From Salinactinospora qingdaonensis (GTDB taxonomy: Bacteria > Actinomycetota > Actinomycetes > Streptosporangiales > Streptosporangiaceae), in contig NZ_BAABDD010000003.1 in NCBI RefSeq assembly GCF_039539445.1, positions 274,282 through 338,281 of the forward strand: a DNA stretch of 64,000 nucleotides. The letters run 5' to 3'. The notes beneath the pieces are model-generated. The model had not been told where the DNA came from, searched no databases, and saw only the letters and a program-made list of their open reading frames with translations. Made by a program: the position numbers and the translations under genes. This document shows positions 40,421 to 48,899 of this stretch, piece by piece (within the stretch, counting starts at the first letter, position 1; each line of letters starts with the position of its first letter).

Positions 40421-41488
40421 TTAACTCATAAGCGATGCTGAAACCGCAGTCGACGTCCTCTCCGCATGCTGGGGCTCCGCCGGCCGACACACGACGGCGA
40501 CGACGTCGCCGTCCAGCCAGAGGGGACCCGCCGCGTGCGGTAAAACGAGCACGTCTCCCCCGGCCACCGCCAACTCGGCACCATGGCTGGTACCAAGCCG
40601 CCCCTGACCTTCCAGCAGCGTGAGGACGGCGAATCCGGAGGGGATGGTCGCCCGAGTGGCCGGTCGGACCAACTCGGCGCGGAAGTAGGGGGCCGCAGCC
40701 TCGGGAAGCAGTTCCCGCGGCTGGTCTGCGGCCTCGGCGCGCATCGCCGCCTCGCGGTGCAGCGCCTTGAGTTGATCGTGGGGAAGCGGCCCGCGATCGA
40801 CCGCGTCGAGAGCGCGATCGAAGCCCAGGCCGAGGTGGCCCTCAGCGTGGCCGTCCAGTGCGAATCCGTCCCATTCCAGCAGGATCGAGAAGTCGGTGGG
40901 CTCTTGCACTTCCAGCAGGAACACGCCGGCGCCGATGGCGTGCGGCAGCCCGGCGGGCACCAGCACCGTGTCACCGGCCCGCACCGGAACCTCGTGCATC
41001 AGTTCCAGCAGCCGATCGCTGTCTTGGCGCTCGACGAGCTCGGCGAGTTCCGCGCGCCCCACGGGGTCGCGGAACCCGAGGTGAACCACGGCCCCCGGCT
41101 CCGCCTCGATGACGACCCACGCCTCGGTCTTGCCGTAAGGACACGACAAGTGACTGCGCGCGAAGTCGCGAGAGGGATGGACGTGGACGGGCAACCGCTC
41201 ACCCGCGTCGAGGAGCTTCACCAACACGCCCGTGTCGGAACCGAAACGGGCGTAGTGGGTGGGACCGAGCCATGCCACCGGGTCCGCCGCCACCGCGTCA
41301 CGCAACAGCGAACCGTCGGGCAGTGCGCTGAGCCCAAGCGGAGCGGCGCCGGAGCGCGGCGTCACCGACGCGAGCCACTCCTCCGGGGACCTCTCCCCCC
41401 GCGCGGGACCGCCGCGCAGCCGGGAGATGGCGGCTCCCCCGCGATAGAAGTGCTCGAAGGCCTCCACTGGCATTCGCATGGGACGCAC
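40421..41488 (-). CDS. manA: Class I mannose-6-phosphate isomerase
   Basis: About 355 residues. M-P-V-E-A-F-E-H-F-Y-R-G-G at the N-terminus, P-V-H-V-H-P-S-R metal ligands, G-K-T-E-A-W-V-V-I (zinc ligand Glu), and P-A-G-L-P-H-A-I-G with the second His are typical of type I isomerases (zinc enzymes converting mannose-6-P to fructose-6-P). The start is uncertain: GTG 41488 has AGGGG five bases upstream, ATG 41479 is nearby, and the frame stays open to 41674, but that extension is not like the family. Being first in the sugar-import transcript, it suggests the imported sugar is mannose or a mannose derivative. Confidence 0.85.
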   Translation of the reverse strand: MRPMRMPVEAFEHFYRGGAAISRLRGGPARGERSPEEWLASVTPRSGAAPLGLSALPDGSLLRDAVAADPVAWLGPTHYARFGSDTGVLVKLLDAGERLPVHVHPSRDFARSHLSCPYGKTEAWVVIEAEPGAVVHLGFRDPVGRAELAELVERQDSDRLLELMHEVPVRAGDTVLVPAGLPHAIGAGVFLLEVQEPTDFSILLEWDGFALDGHAEGHLGLGFDRALDAVDRGPLPHDQLKALHREAAMRAEAADQPRELLPEAAAPYFRAELVRPATRATIPSGFAVLTLLEGQGRLGTSHGAELAVAGGDVLVLPHAAGPLWLDGDVVAVVCRPAEPQHAERTSTAVSASLMS

Positions 41489-41496
41489 CACTGCCC

Positions 41497-41607
41497 CTAG
41501 CCGCGACTCCGAGCTGGGCCTCGCGACGTGCACGGGGCCGAACGGGTGATGGCTGTGGCGCTTTGCCACGGGACCACCGGATCGGGGCCGCGAAGAAAGC
41601 AGCTCAT
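41497..41607 (-). CDS. 36-residue leader ORF with strong ribosome site upstream of manA
   Basis: AGGAGAGGTAAAG lies directly before the ATG at 41607, the best ribosome site in this promoter region. The short frame codes for an Arg/Ser/Pro-rich peptide starting M-S-C-F-L-R-G-P-D-P and stops at TAG 41497, eight bases before the preferred GTG of manA. It may be a regulatory leader peptide or a real start of manA in another frame with a frameshift. I cannot decide which. Confidence 0.4.
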   Translation of the reverse strand: MSCFLRGPDPVVPWQSATAITRSAPCTSRGPARSRG

Positions 41608-41639
41608 CTTTACCTCTCCTGACGTGCGTGACTCCTCCA

Positions 41640-41651
41640 GACAACGTTGTC
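41640..41651. promoter_or_regulatory. LacI-type operator 1
   Basis: GACAACGTTGTC is a perfect 12-bp palindrome centred on AACGTT, the core used by many LacI-family proteins. It lies upstream of the manA/sugar-import operon. Confidence 0.7.
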
Positions 41652-41771
41652 CGGGACAGCGTGCTGTACATCACTCTCCCCTGTCAATGGCCAATTCGTA
41701 TCCCCTTTGAAGGGCGGTGCGCGGGGACGACGTCCAGCGCGCGGCTCCCGCGCCGTCCCGGCGGGAGCCGT

Positions 41772-41787
41772 GAGATAACGTTGTCTC
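41772..41787. promoter_or_regulatory. LacI-type operator 2
   Basis: GAGATAACGTTGTCTC shares the AACGTT centre, 134 bp centre to centre from operator 1. The two may bridge by looping between the divergent manA operon and the LacI gene. Confidence 0.65.
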
Positions 41788-42006
41788 ACTTCGGGCCAGC
41801 CCGACGCTCGCCGCCGCGCGGCACGGCGGGCACACACGAGAGCACCTGCCCCCACCCCAGCGGGGACAGCGCTCCACGCGCCATCCGTCACGAGCGCCGG
41901 GCGCCCCATAACAGACCCGGGACATCCGCCGCTGTCTCCAAAGTCCAAAAAGGCCTTGCGGATTTCCCCAGACAAATATCAGTCTTTACGGAAAAGTTGA
42001 TTCCAA

Positions 42007-43041
42007 TTGGCAGAAAAAGGCGATGAAACGGGTGTTCTACGTAGGCCAACAATGATCGATGTCGCGCATTTGGCGGGGGTGAGCGTCAAAACGGTCTCCC
42101 GGGTCGTCAACCACACACCAACGGTCGACGCCGCCCTTACCGAGCGCGTTCTGGAAGCGATACGCGAGCTCGGTTTTCGCCGTAACGATGTGGCCGCCAA
42201 CCTGCGCTCCGGACGGAACACATCCACGATCGGCCTGGTCATCGAGGATCTATCGAACACCTTCTACTCCACGATCGCCGCAGCCGTTTTCGAGGTGAGC
42301 CACCGTTTCAACACCCAGCTGATCACGGCTAGCTCCGAGGAAACCACGAGTCTCGAAGAAGAGATCGTCCTGGACCTGTGTCAGCGCCGGGTCGACGGCC
42401 TGATCATCGTTCCCACCGGAAACGATCAGTCATATCTCCAACCAGAAATCGACATGGGTCTCCCCGTGGTTTTCGTCGACCGTCCCCCCGCCGGCCTTAA
42501 CGTGGACAGCGTACTCATCGACAATCGCAAAGGCGCTCGCGCGGCCGTGGAGCAACTTCTCAGCGAGGGACACCGAAAAATTGCCGTCATGGTGGACTCG
42601 TTACACATCTACACCATGCGGGAACGACTCATCGGCGCCGAAGAGGCGCTGTGCGCCGCCGAGGTGCCGCCCGAGGATCACATCTTCGAGGCGTGGCCCC
42701 ACGAGCCCTCCGACGCAGCGGGCGTGGTCGCTCACCTCTTCGACTCCCCCTCACCGCCCACCGCTGTGTTCTGCGGCAACAACAGGATTCTGATGGGCGC
42801 GGTGGCAGAGCTGGTGCGCCGCGGCGAAAAAACCCGGGTTGCCGGGTTCGACGACTTCGAATTCGCCGGCCTCCTACCGCACCCCGTGACGGTCGTCGGC
42901 TACGACACCCCCGCCCTGGGCACGCTCGCCGCGGAGCTGCTCTTCCGACGCATCCACGGCGAAACCCTCCCCCCGAAACACGAACTGCTCCCCACCTACC
43001 TGGCCGAGCGGGGCATCCCCCCCGCACGCCGCTACGGCTAG
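42007..43041 (+). CDS. LacI-family transcriptional regulator
   Basis: A 344-residue regulator. R-R-P-T-M-I-D-V-A-H-L-A-G-V-S-V-K-T-V-S-R-V-V-N is the LacI HTH (residues ~13-36) and A-N-L-R-S-G-R-N-T the hinge helix. The sugar-binding domain has L-V-I-E-D-L-S-N-T-F-Y, V-V-F-V-D-R-P-P-A and R-V-A-G-F-D-D-F-E-F. I keep TTG 42007, which includes the conserved R-R-P-T-M lead-in; ATG 42052 is the alternative. It is divergent from the manA-sugar importer operon, and two AACGTT palindromes lie in between. Its stop TAG forms part of the CTAG that begins a repeat element. Confidence 0.9.
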   Translation: MAEKGDETGVLRRPTMIDVAHLAGVSVKTVSRVVNHTPTVDAALTERVLEAIRELGFRRNDVAANLRSGRNTSTIGLVIEDLSNTFYSTIAAAVFEVSHRFNTQLITASSEETTSLEEEIVLDLCQRRVDGLIIVPTGNDQSYLQPEIDMGLPVVFVDRPPAGLNVDSVLIDNRKGARAAVEQLLSEGHRKIAVMVDSLHIYTMRERLIGAEEALCAAEVPPEDHIFEAWPHEPSDAAGVVAHLFDSPSPPTAVFCGNNRILMGAVAELVRRGEKTRVAGFDDFEFAGLLPHPVTVVGYDTPALGTLAAELLFRRIHGETLPPKHELLPTYLAERGIPPARRYG

Positions 43042-43341
43042 GTTCTGTTCTTTCGAACGGCTGGAGATGTGGGCCGTTGGGGGTGTTCTCCGTTCGCTCG
43101 TGCCTCGATCGCTGCGCGATCTCGGCAGCCTTCGGGGCGCGGGGCCTCGCCGAGTTCGACAAGGCTCCTGAAGCCCTAAGCGGGTGCGGCGGTGAAAGCC
43201 ATCACCGGCCTGGAAGAAGGGGAGCTATAGCCGGACTGCCATAGCAGGCGCAACTCCGGGACATCGCCGCAGGTTGAGACACCTCTTCGGCCGTGTAGCC
43301 TCCGGGGCTGCCGAGATCGCGCAGCGATCGAGGTACGAACG
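43038..43341. repeat. Inverted-repeat element region beginning at the LacI stop codon
   Basis: CTAG (43038-43041) is followed by GGTTCTGTTCTTTCGAACGG and by a reverse hairpin copy (43095-43129). A second, forward copy lies at 43307-43341. The right-hand end is eroded. Similar elements begin at TAG stops at 51567 and end at 56600. Confidence 0.6.
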
Positions 43342-43810
43342 ACGAAAAACGCCCACGGTCTACTCAAGACAAACACACACCGCGCCCCACATCAGCCCTC
43401 TTTTTCCTGGACAGACCCCGGACCTCGGCGCCGTGCACTGGAAGCGGGGGCGGGTGGCCTGAGACGGCGAAGGCGGCCTGTGGCCACACCCAAGGCCACC
43501 TTGATCGCCGAACGGACACACCTCGCGGCGATCTTGCCGGACAGCTCACCCCTTCGCCCTCCAGCGAGAACCCACCAGCCGCCCCGCCACCCCTCGCTGC
43601 CGCCCACCTCCCAACGCACAGCATCGACACCCGCGTCTCCCAGCCACCTGCCTCCCGTCACTGTCCCTCCGAACCAGCGGCACCGACATGCGGTGCCCAG
43701 GCCCTCGGGACGCGCCCCGGATTCCCGCCCGACCTGGAGGTCGGGGCATCCCCTAGGAGAGCTGGGGAAAGATGAGGGAGAACACGGCGACAGGACCGGG
43801 GTGAATACAC
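43342..43810. other. Intergenic stretch, no gene seen
   Basis: Pro/Ser/Arg-rich reading frames run through this part in several frames, without ribosome sites or family likeness. I see nothing that supports a gene before the Crp-type regulator. Confidence 0.5.
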
Positions 43811-44524
43811 GTGTCGGCGATGGAACGGACCTTGCGGCTGCTGGGCGGGAAAGCCGATGACGCGCGACTACAGCGAGCCGCTTGGGTGGCCCGCTGCGTG
43901 GGACGGGGGACCTCGGCGCCGCTGCGACCAGAAGATATCTCCGCCCTGGCCACGACGCTGAACCGGCACACCGTCCCCCGGGGCGCCGTGGCCTACGGCG
44001 GTGACCACCATCGGCCCGGCGTATGGATCGTGCGCTCGGGGCAACTGGAGCTGTCGGCGGGGACCGGATCGGGGCGCGCGGTCGTCCAGATCCTGCGCGG
44101 CGGGGACGTCGACGGCGACATCCAACTACTGCTGGACCTGCCCATGCCCTACACGGCCCGCGCCCTCGACGACGTGGAACTGCTCCATCTGGAGCGTGAG
44201 GATTTCGAGCGGCTGCTGGCCACCAGCCTGCCGATCGCCCGACGCTGGCTGTCCAGCGTGGCCGAACGCCTCAACACCAGCCACATGCGTATCCTCGGGC
44301 TGCTCGGCCGCACGTTGACGCAGCAGACCGCACAACTGCTGTTGGACGAGGCCACCGACGGCGCCATCACGGTTCCGCAACGGACCCTGGCCGCCATGCT
44401 GGGGGTACGACGCCCCTCGCTGAACAAGGTCCTCAAAGAACTGGAGAAAGATAGACTGATCACGCTGGGCTACTCCGCGATCGCCATCGTCGACGAGAAA
44501 GGGCTCACCCGGCGCGCCGGATGA
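43811..44524 (+). CDS. Crp/Fnr-family transcriptional regulator
   Basis: A 237-residue regulator. The cyclic-nucleotide-binding fold occupies residues ~40-145 (L-N-R-H-T-V-P-R-G-A-V-A-Y, W-I-V-R-S-G-Q-L-E-L, I-L-R-G-G-D-V-D-G-D). The C-terminal HTH reads T-V-P-Q-R-T-L-A-A-M-L-G-V-R-R-P-S-L-N-K-V-L-K. There is no four-cysteine cluster as in Fnr. GTG 43811 or ATG 43820 could be the start. It precedes a methyltransferase gene in the same direction by 58 bp, possibly as one transcript. Confidence 0.88.
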   Translation: MSAMERTLRLLGGKADDARLQRAAWVARCVGRGTSAPLRPEDISALATTLNRHTVPRGAVAYGGDHHRPGVWIVRSGQLELSAGTGSGRAVVQILRGGDVDGDIQLLLDLPMPYTARALDDVELLHLEREDFERLLATSLPIARRWLSSVAERLNTSHMRILGLLGRTLTQQTAQLLLDEATDGAITVPQRTLAAMLGVRRPSLNKVLKELEKDRLITLGYSAIAIVDEKGLTRRAG

Positions 44525-44582
44525 GGGCCAAAACGCGGTCTCGGCCAGTGTGGGGGCGGGCCATACCGGGCAGAAGACCGCA

Positions 44583-45338
44583 ATGCCCAGCGAGGAGGAG
44601 TGGCGGCGATTCCTGACGCGATTCCACGAAGCGCGGCCGGCGATCACTGAACGCCTACTCGACCGCGCCGACACCTCGCCCTACGCATGGTTGGTCGAGC
44701 CGCTTCGCCGCGTGGACGGCCCGGTGGTGGATCTGGCCTGCGGCTCGGCCCCCACCCGCGACGAGCTGACCGCCGCCGACTGGGTGGGGGTGGACTCCTC
44801 GCCGGCGGAACTGGCCGGCGCGGCGGCGCGGGGACGAGGCCCCCTCGTCCTCGGTGACGCGACCGCGCTGCCCTTCGCGACAGGGGCGGTGGGGGCCGTG
44901 TGCGCCGCGATGTCGTTGCAGGTGCTGCCTCGGCTCGACACCGTGCTCGCCGAAGTCACCCGGGTACTGCGCCCCGGCGGCACGATCGCCGCCCTCACCC
45001 CCGCCCGGCTGTGGCCCTCCCTCACCGGGATGCTCACCTGGGCGCGGGTGCTGCGCGTCTCGGGCCTGCCCCGACCGGCGTGGCCCAACCCGCGGGCCTG
45101 CGACACGGTGGGGCGCGTCCTGGAAGCCCACGGCCTTACCGTCACGTCGAACCGGCGCCACGTCTTCGTGCTGCGCATGGAAACCCCCGCCGACACCTCG
45201 CTACTGGTGGACAGCCTCTACCTGCCCGGTGTCGACGAGGAGCGGCTACGGTCGGCCCAGCGCGCCCTCGCCCCGTGGGCGCACCCGGGCCGCGGGCTGG
45301 CTCTGCCGTTGCGGCGCGTGGTCGCCCACCGTAGCTGA
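44583..45338 (+). CDS. SAM-dependent methyltransferase
   Basis: A 251-residue class I methyltransferase. V-V-D-L-A-C-G-S-A-P-T is motif I, V-G-V-D-S-S-P-A-E-L motif II, A-L-P-F-A-T-G-A-V-G-A-V and V-L-R-P-G-G-T-I-A-A-L follow. The motif I variant with Cys and the lack of other signatures leave the substrate open. ATG 44583 follows AGAAG; GTG 44550 is an alternative that adds 11 residues. Confidence 0.85.
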   Translation: MPSEEEWRRFLTRFHEARPAITERLLDRADTSPYAWLVEPLRRVDGPVVDLACGSAPTRDELTAADWVGVDSSPAELAGAAARGRGPLVLGDATALPFATGAVGAVCAAMSLQVLPRLDTVLAEVTRVLRPGGTIAALTPARLWPSLTGMLTWARVLRVSGLPRPAWPNPRACDTVGRVLEAHGLTVTSNRRHVFVLRMETPADTSLLVDSLYLPGVDEERLRSAQRALAPWAHPGRGLALPLRRVVAHRS

Positions 45339-45393
45339 GCGCACGAACGGCCGGCCGTCCCTCCCAAGAAGGACCGCTCGGGGAGCGGGGCGG

Positions 45394-45828
45394 CTACGCC
45401 GTGCGGCGGACCAGGCTGTACAGCGCAGCGGCGGTCACCAGACCGTAGAGGAGATGCCCGATGAGACTCATGATCGCGGGCGGGCCGATCTGGAGCACGG
45501 GCATGCCCAGGATCGCGGGCATCAGCAGGAGGGGACCAAGCACCCACCACACCAGGCCGTAGACCAGGCCCGCGCCCAGCACCGGCCAGAGCCGATCGGC
45601 GAAGGCCCCGGCGATGACCCCAAAGCCCGCCCCGATGGCGACGGAGATCACCAGGTGAACAAGGACACCGACCACGGCGCTCTGACTGCCCACGAGCATG
45701 GCCACCGTCGGAAGCATCCCCGCTACCGCCATGAGGATTCCGAAGACGATCCCGCCGGCGAGGCCGGCGACCGCGCCCTTCCATATGTGCGTTCCCAGGT
45801 GGGACCGGGACACAGTGAACGTCGACAT
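45394..45828 (-). CDS. Small four-helix membrane protein
   Basis: A 144-residue integral membrane protein of unknown function. Four hydrophobic segments at about residues 18-40, 50-68, 72-95 and 102-135 contain several G-x-x-x-G/A pairs, for example A-V-A-G-L-A-G-G-I-V-F-G-I-L. GGAGG precedes the ATG at 45828. It resembles small actinobacterial membrane proteins of no assigned function, and its divergence from the MerT-like gene may mean shared control. Confidence 0.8.
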   Translation of the reverse strand: MSTFTVSRSHLGTHIWKGAVAGLAGGIVFGILMAVAGMLPTVAMLVGSQSAVVGVLVHLVISVAIGAGFGVIAGAFADRLWPVLGAGLVYGLVWWVLGPLLLMPAILGMPVLQIGPPAIMSLIGHLLYGLVTAAALYSLVRRTA

Positions 45829-46241
45829 GACACTAACCTCCGTTGATGCTGCCGTATCGGTTGTGTGCGGGCGCCCCGAAACGCACGGGGCCGTCCCCGG
45901 CGCTCGGGCGCGCGTGATCTCGTCGCTCCCCGCCGGGGCCGACGAACTGTGCCCGCTCCTGCCTGGATAGTGCCGCGCATGCGCACCCGGCCCGAGCTCT
46001 GTCTGCCGGCTGACACTGTCGGTGCGGCGCACAGCGGGAGGAAGGTGGACTCGAACGTGCCGGACAGGCCGATCTCCGCGCCGAGGGGCAGCTTGCGCAC
46101 CGAAGCGACGGCGCAGTCGAGCGCCGGGGCCGCCTACCGCGCGGTGGCGCCCGGGTGCGCGACCGGACCGTGGTTTGTGCAACCAGCGGGGCGGAAACAT
46201 CGACCACCACCCAACGACAGCCTGCTACCAGGGGAAATAAC
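45829..46241. other. Divergent intergenic region
   Basis: I see no gene here. It separates the small membrane protein from the MerT-like gene and must hold both promoters; I recognise no clear operator. Confidence 0.4.
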
Positions 46242-46637
46242 GTGAACCTGTCCCGACCGAACCGCCAGTTCCTCGCCCCGGACTCCGCACGCGGCCCCTC
46301 ACGGCAACTGCCGGTGCTGCGCATCGGGGTCACCGGTGGGCTCGTGGGAATCCTGTGCTGCGTCGGCCCGACCGTGCTCGCCCTCCTCGGGATCGTCAGC
46401 GCGGGCACCGCCTTCGCATGGGCCACCGACCTCTACGAGGGCTACGCCTGGTGGTTCCGGATCGCCGGCCTGGCGGTCCTGGCGGTCCTGGTGTGGTGGT
46501 CGCTGCGCCGCCGGGGCCAATGCTCGGTGGCCGGCGTGCGCCGGACCCGCTGGCGGCTCGCCGCGGTACTGGGGGTAGCGGTGGCGACCTACCTCGTGCT
46601 CTACGCCCTCACAACCTGGCTGGGAACGCTGGCATGA
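46242..46637 (+). CDS. MerT/MerC-like membrane protein
   Basis: A 131-residue membrane protein. Its first helix contains the vicinal pair in G-I-L-C-C-V-G-P-T-V-L-A-L-L-G, the metal-relay motif of mercuric transporters MerT/MerC, followed by W-W-F-R-I-A-G-L-A-V-L-A-V-L-V-W-W and a last helix. A single further Cys (R-G-Q-C-S) lies in a cytoplasmic loop. It could carry Hg(II) or another thiophilic metal(loid) inward to the flavoprotein encoded by the overlapping next gene. No merR or merP gene is present. Confidence 0.75.
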   Translation: MNLSRPNRQFLAPDSARGPSRQLPVLRIGVTGGLVGILCCVGPTVLALLGIVSAGTAFAWATDLYEGYAWWFRIAGLAVLAVLVWWSLRRRGQCSVAGVRRTRWRLAAVLGVAVATYLVLYALTTWLGTLA

Positions 46638-48034
46638 CCCCCCACCTCGTCGTGCTCGGCGGGGGCGCCGCCGGGTTGGCCGCCGCCCGAGCCGCCCTCG
46701 CCCGCCAAGCGCGCCCGTTGCTGGTCACCGAAGGGCCGCCCGGGGGCGACTGCACCTTCACCGGGTGCGTGCCCTCGAAGAGCCTCATCGAAGCGGCCGA
46801 ACGCGGCGCCACCTACCCGGCGGCGATCCGGCGGGCACGCGAGGTGGTGGCGCAGATCGCGGCGACCGAGGACGAGCGGGCGTTGACCGCCGCGGGGATC
46901 GAGGTGCTGCGAGGCCGCGCCACCTTCGTCTCTCATGGCCGGATCGAGGTCGCGGCCGCCGACGGCGCGGCAGTGCGCACCATAAGCGCCAAGCGGGTCG
47001 TCGTGGCCACCGGAAGCCGCCCCCGCGTCCCGCCCATCCCCGGCCTGGCCGACCTGAACTACCTCACCAACGAAACCGTGTTCGAACTCGACGCGCTGCC
47101 GCGCGAGGTCGCGGTGCTGGGCGGCGGCGCGGTGGGCTGTGAACTCGCCCAAGCGTTCGCGCGCTTCGGCGCCGAGGTGACCGTGATCGAGGCGGCGAAG
47201 CGGCTGCTGCCGGGGGAGGCAACCGAGGCGTCGCGGGTGGTCACCGAACGGTTCGCCGCCGAGGGGATCGGCGTGCGCACCGGGGCCACAGTGCGCAGCG
47301 TACGGTCCGTGGACGGCGGCGCCCGGTTGGAGTTGGCCGACGGCGACGCGGTGACCGCGCAGCGGGTGCTGGTGGCGACGGGACGCGAACCGGTGACCGC
47401 GGGACTCGGGCTGGCCACGGCCGGGGTGGCCACCGACGAGCGCGGCGCGATCCGCACTGACGCGCACTTGGCCACGACTAGGCGAGGCGTCTACGCGGCC
47501 GGCGACGTTACCGGTGGCCCCGCGCTGACCCACGCCGCCTACCTCATGGGCCGCATCGCCGCCGAAAACGCGCTGGGGCGCCGACGACAGGCGCGCTTCT
47601 CCGCCGCCGCCGTACCCCGCGTGGTCTTCACCTCACCAGAGGTGGCCCAGGTGGGGCTGACCGAGGCGGGGGCCGTGCGGCGCCACCCGCGGGCGCGGGT
47701 GGCGCACCTGCCGCTGTCTGAGGTGGATCGCGCGGTTACGGCCGGGCGCACCGACGGCTTCGTGACGATCGTGGCGGGTCGGCGCCGCGTGACGGGCCAC
47801 CTCGGCGGTGGACGGGTGCTGGGCGCGACCGTCGTGGGCGAGCGCGCGGGCGAGGTGATCCACGAATTGGCGCTGGCGGTGCGCACCGGCATGTTCACCG
47901 GGCGCCTGGCACAGACCACGCACGCCTACCCCACCTACGCGCTCGCCGTGCAGCAGGCCGCGGCACAGTTCGTCACCGAGCACGGCGGGCGCCGGGCGCG
48001 GCCGATCCAGGACCGCGGCCCCTCCCCGGGCTGA
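46634..48034 (+). CDS. Class I pyridine nucleotide-disulfide oxidoreductase (MerA/Lpd-like)
   Basis: A 466-residue flavoprotein. An FAD-binding G-G-G-A-A-G-L-A-A-A-R, the redox disulfide C40-T-F-T-G-C45, the NAD(P) site L-G-G-G-A-V-G-C-E-L-A and the FAD-binding Y-A-A-G-D-V-T-G-G are complete. At the dimer interface, where lipoamide dehydrogenases have His-Pro-Thr...Glu, it reads H-A-Y-P-T-Y-A-L-A: Tyr as in MerA and no Glu. However, the C-terminal Cys pair of true MerA and an NmerA domain are absent. It overlaps the MerT-like gene by ATGA. It may reduce a metal(loid) or a low-molecular-weight disulfide. Confidence 0.88.
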   Translation: MTPHLVVLGGGAAGLAAARAALARQARPLLVTEGPPGGDCTFTGCVPSKSLIEAAERGATYPAAIRRAREVVAQIAATEDERALTAAGIEVLRGRATFVSHGRIEVAAADGAAVRTISAKRVVVATGSRPRVPPIPGLADLNYLTNETVFELDALPREVAVLGGGAVGCELAQAFARFGAEVTVIEAAKRLLPGEATEASRVVTERFAAEGIGVRTGATVRSVRSVDGGARLELADGDAVTAQRVLVATGREPVTAGLGLATAGVATDERGAIRTDAHLATTRRGVYAAGDVTGGPALTHAAYLMGRIAAENALGRRRQARFSAAAVPRVVFTSPEVAQVGLTEAGAVRRHPRARVAHLPLSEVDRAVTAGRTDGFVTIVAGRRRVTGHLGGGRVLGATVVGERAGEVIHELALAVRTGMFTGRLAQTTHAYPTYALAVQQAAAQFVTEHGGRRARPIQDRGPSPG

Positions 48035-48053
48035 GCCGCGGTGGGATCGGGTC

Positions 48054-48070
48054 GGCGAGGGGCCCTCGCC
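48054..48070. terminator. Hairpin between convergent genes
   Basis: GGCGAGG-GGC-CCTCGCC, a 7-bp stem between the flavoprotein stop (48034) and methyltransferase stop (48084). Confidence 0.45.
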
Positions 48071-48083
48071 GGTGGCCCTGGCC

Positions 48084-48899
48084 TCACGCGGCCGGTTTCT
48101 CCGCGACCAGCAGGGTGTAGCCGATGGTGCCCGCTTCGACCGCGCGCCGTGCCGCCACGAGATAGCCCCGCACCGCCTCGGCGTCGACTCCGGCGGCGGC
48201 CAACCGCTCGGGGGCGGTCATCTCGAACATCCCGATCCGGGCCTCGATCTCGTCGACCATCCGCGCGATCGCGGTGTCGTGGCGCTCGCGACGCAGCGGG
48301 CGCAGCCCGGCGTCGACCAGCAGTTGCTCGTAGTCGGCCGAAGGGCGGGCGTCGGCGATGCAGGCGACCCAGCCGGTGATACCGGCCAGCTCGGCGGGCA
48401 AGCCCTCCGGGGCCACCGTGACGTCGGTGATGCCGACCCGGCCGCCGGGACGCAGCGCACGGGCGAACTCCGCGGCGGCCACAGTCTTGTCGGGGAAGGT
48501 GCACAAGGCGCACTCGCAGACCAGCGCGTCATAGCCGGCGTCGGTTACGGGCAATTGTTCGGCGTCGCCCACCCGGAAGGCGACGCGCTCGGCCAACCCG
48601 GCCCGGACGGTGGCCTCCCGCGCGCTGAGGACCGTGTGCTCTCCCAGGTCCACGCCGTCGACGAGCACCTCGTGTTCGAGCGCCAGCAGGCGAGCCGTGG
48701 CCCCGGGGCCCGCGGCGACGTCGAGCACCCGCTGCCCCGGTGCCAGCGACAGGGCCCCGGCGAGCCGGCGGGTGAGGGCGAGACCGCCCGGGTGGTAGGC
48801 GGTCCCGAGCAGGAGCGCGACCGCGTCGGTGCCGTAGGCGGCGGCGCAGCACGCCTTGACGTCATCGGCCCACGCGGGACCGGGCTCGGCGCTCACCAC
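48084..48899 (-). CDS. SAM methyltransferase, cysteine-rich, ArsM-like fold
   Basis: A 271-residue class I methyltransferase. V-K-A-C-C-A-A-A-Y near the N-terminus, motif I V-L-D-V-A-A-G-P-G-A-T-A-R, then a striking C-E-C-A-L-C-T-F-P-D-K at the active-site strand and I-T-D-V-T-V-A-P-E-G. Cysteine pairs at both places recall arsenite methyltransferases, where Cys thiols bind As(III), although the exact ArsM spacing is not reproduced. Its start overlaps the radical SAM stop by seven bases, so the two are co-produced. Metal(loid) or lipid methylation is possible. Confidence 0.75.
   Translation of the reverse strand: MVSAEPGPAWADDVKACCAAAYGTDAVALLLGTAYHPGGLALTRRLAGALSLAPGQRVLDVAAGPGATARLLALEHEVLVDGVDLGEHTVLSAREATVRAGLAERVAFRVGDAEQLPVTDAGYDALVCECALCTFPDKTVAAAEFARALRPGGRVGITDVTVAPEGLPAELAGITGWVACIADARPSADYEQLLVDAGLRPLRRERHDTAIARMVDEIEARIGMFEMTAPERLAAAGVDAEAVRGYLVAARRAVEAGTIGYTLLVAEKPAA

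Noticed and set aside
46242..48034. A canonical mercury-resistance operon
   Set aside because: No MerR or MerP, and the flavoprotein lacks MerA's C-terminal cysteine pair.
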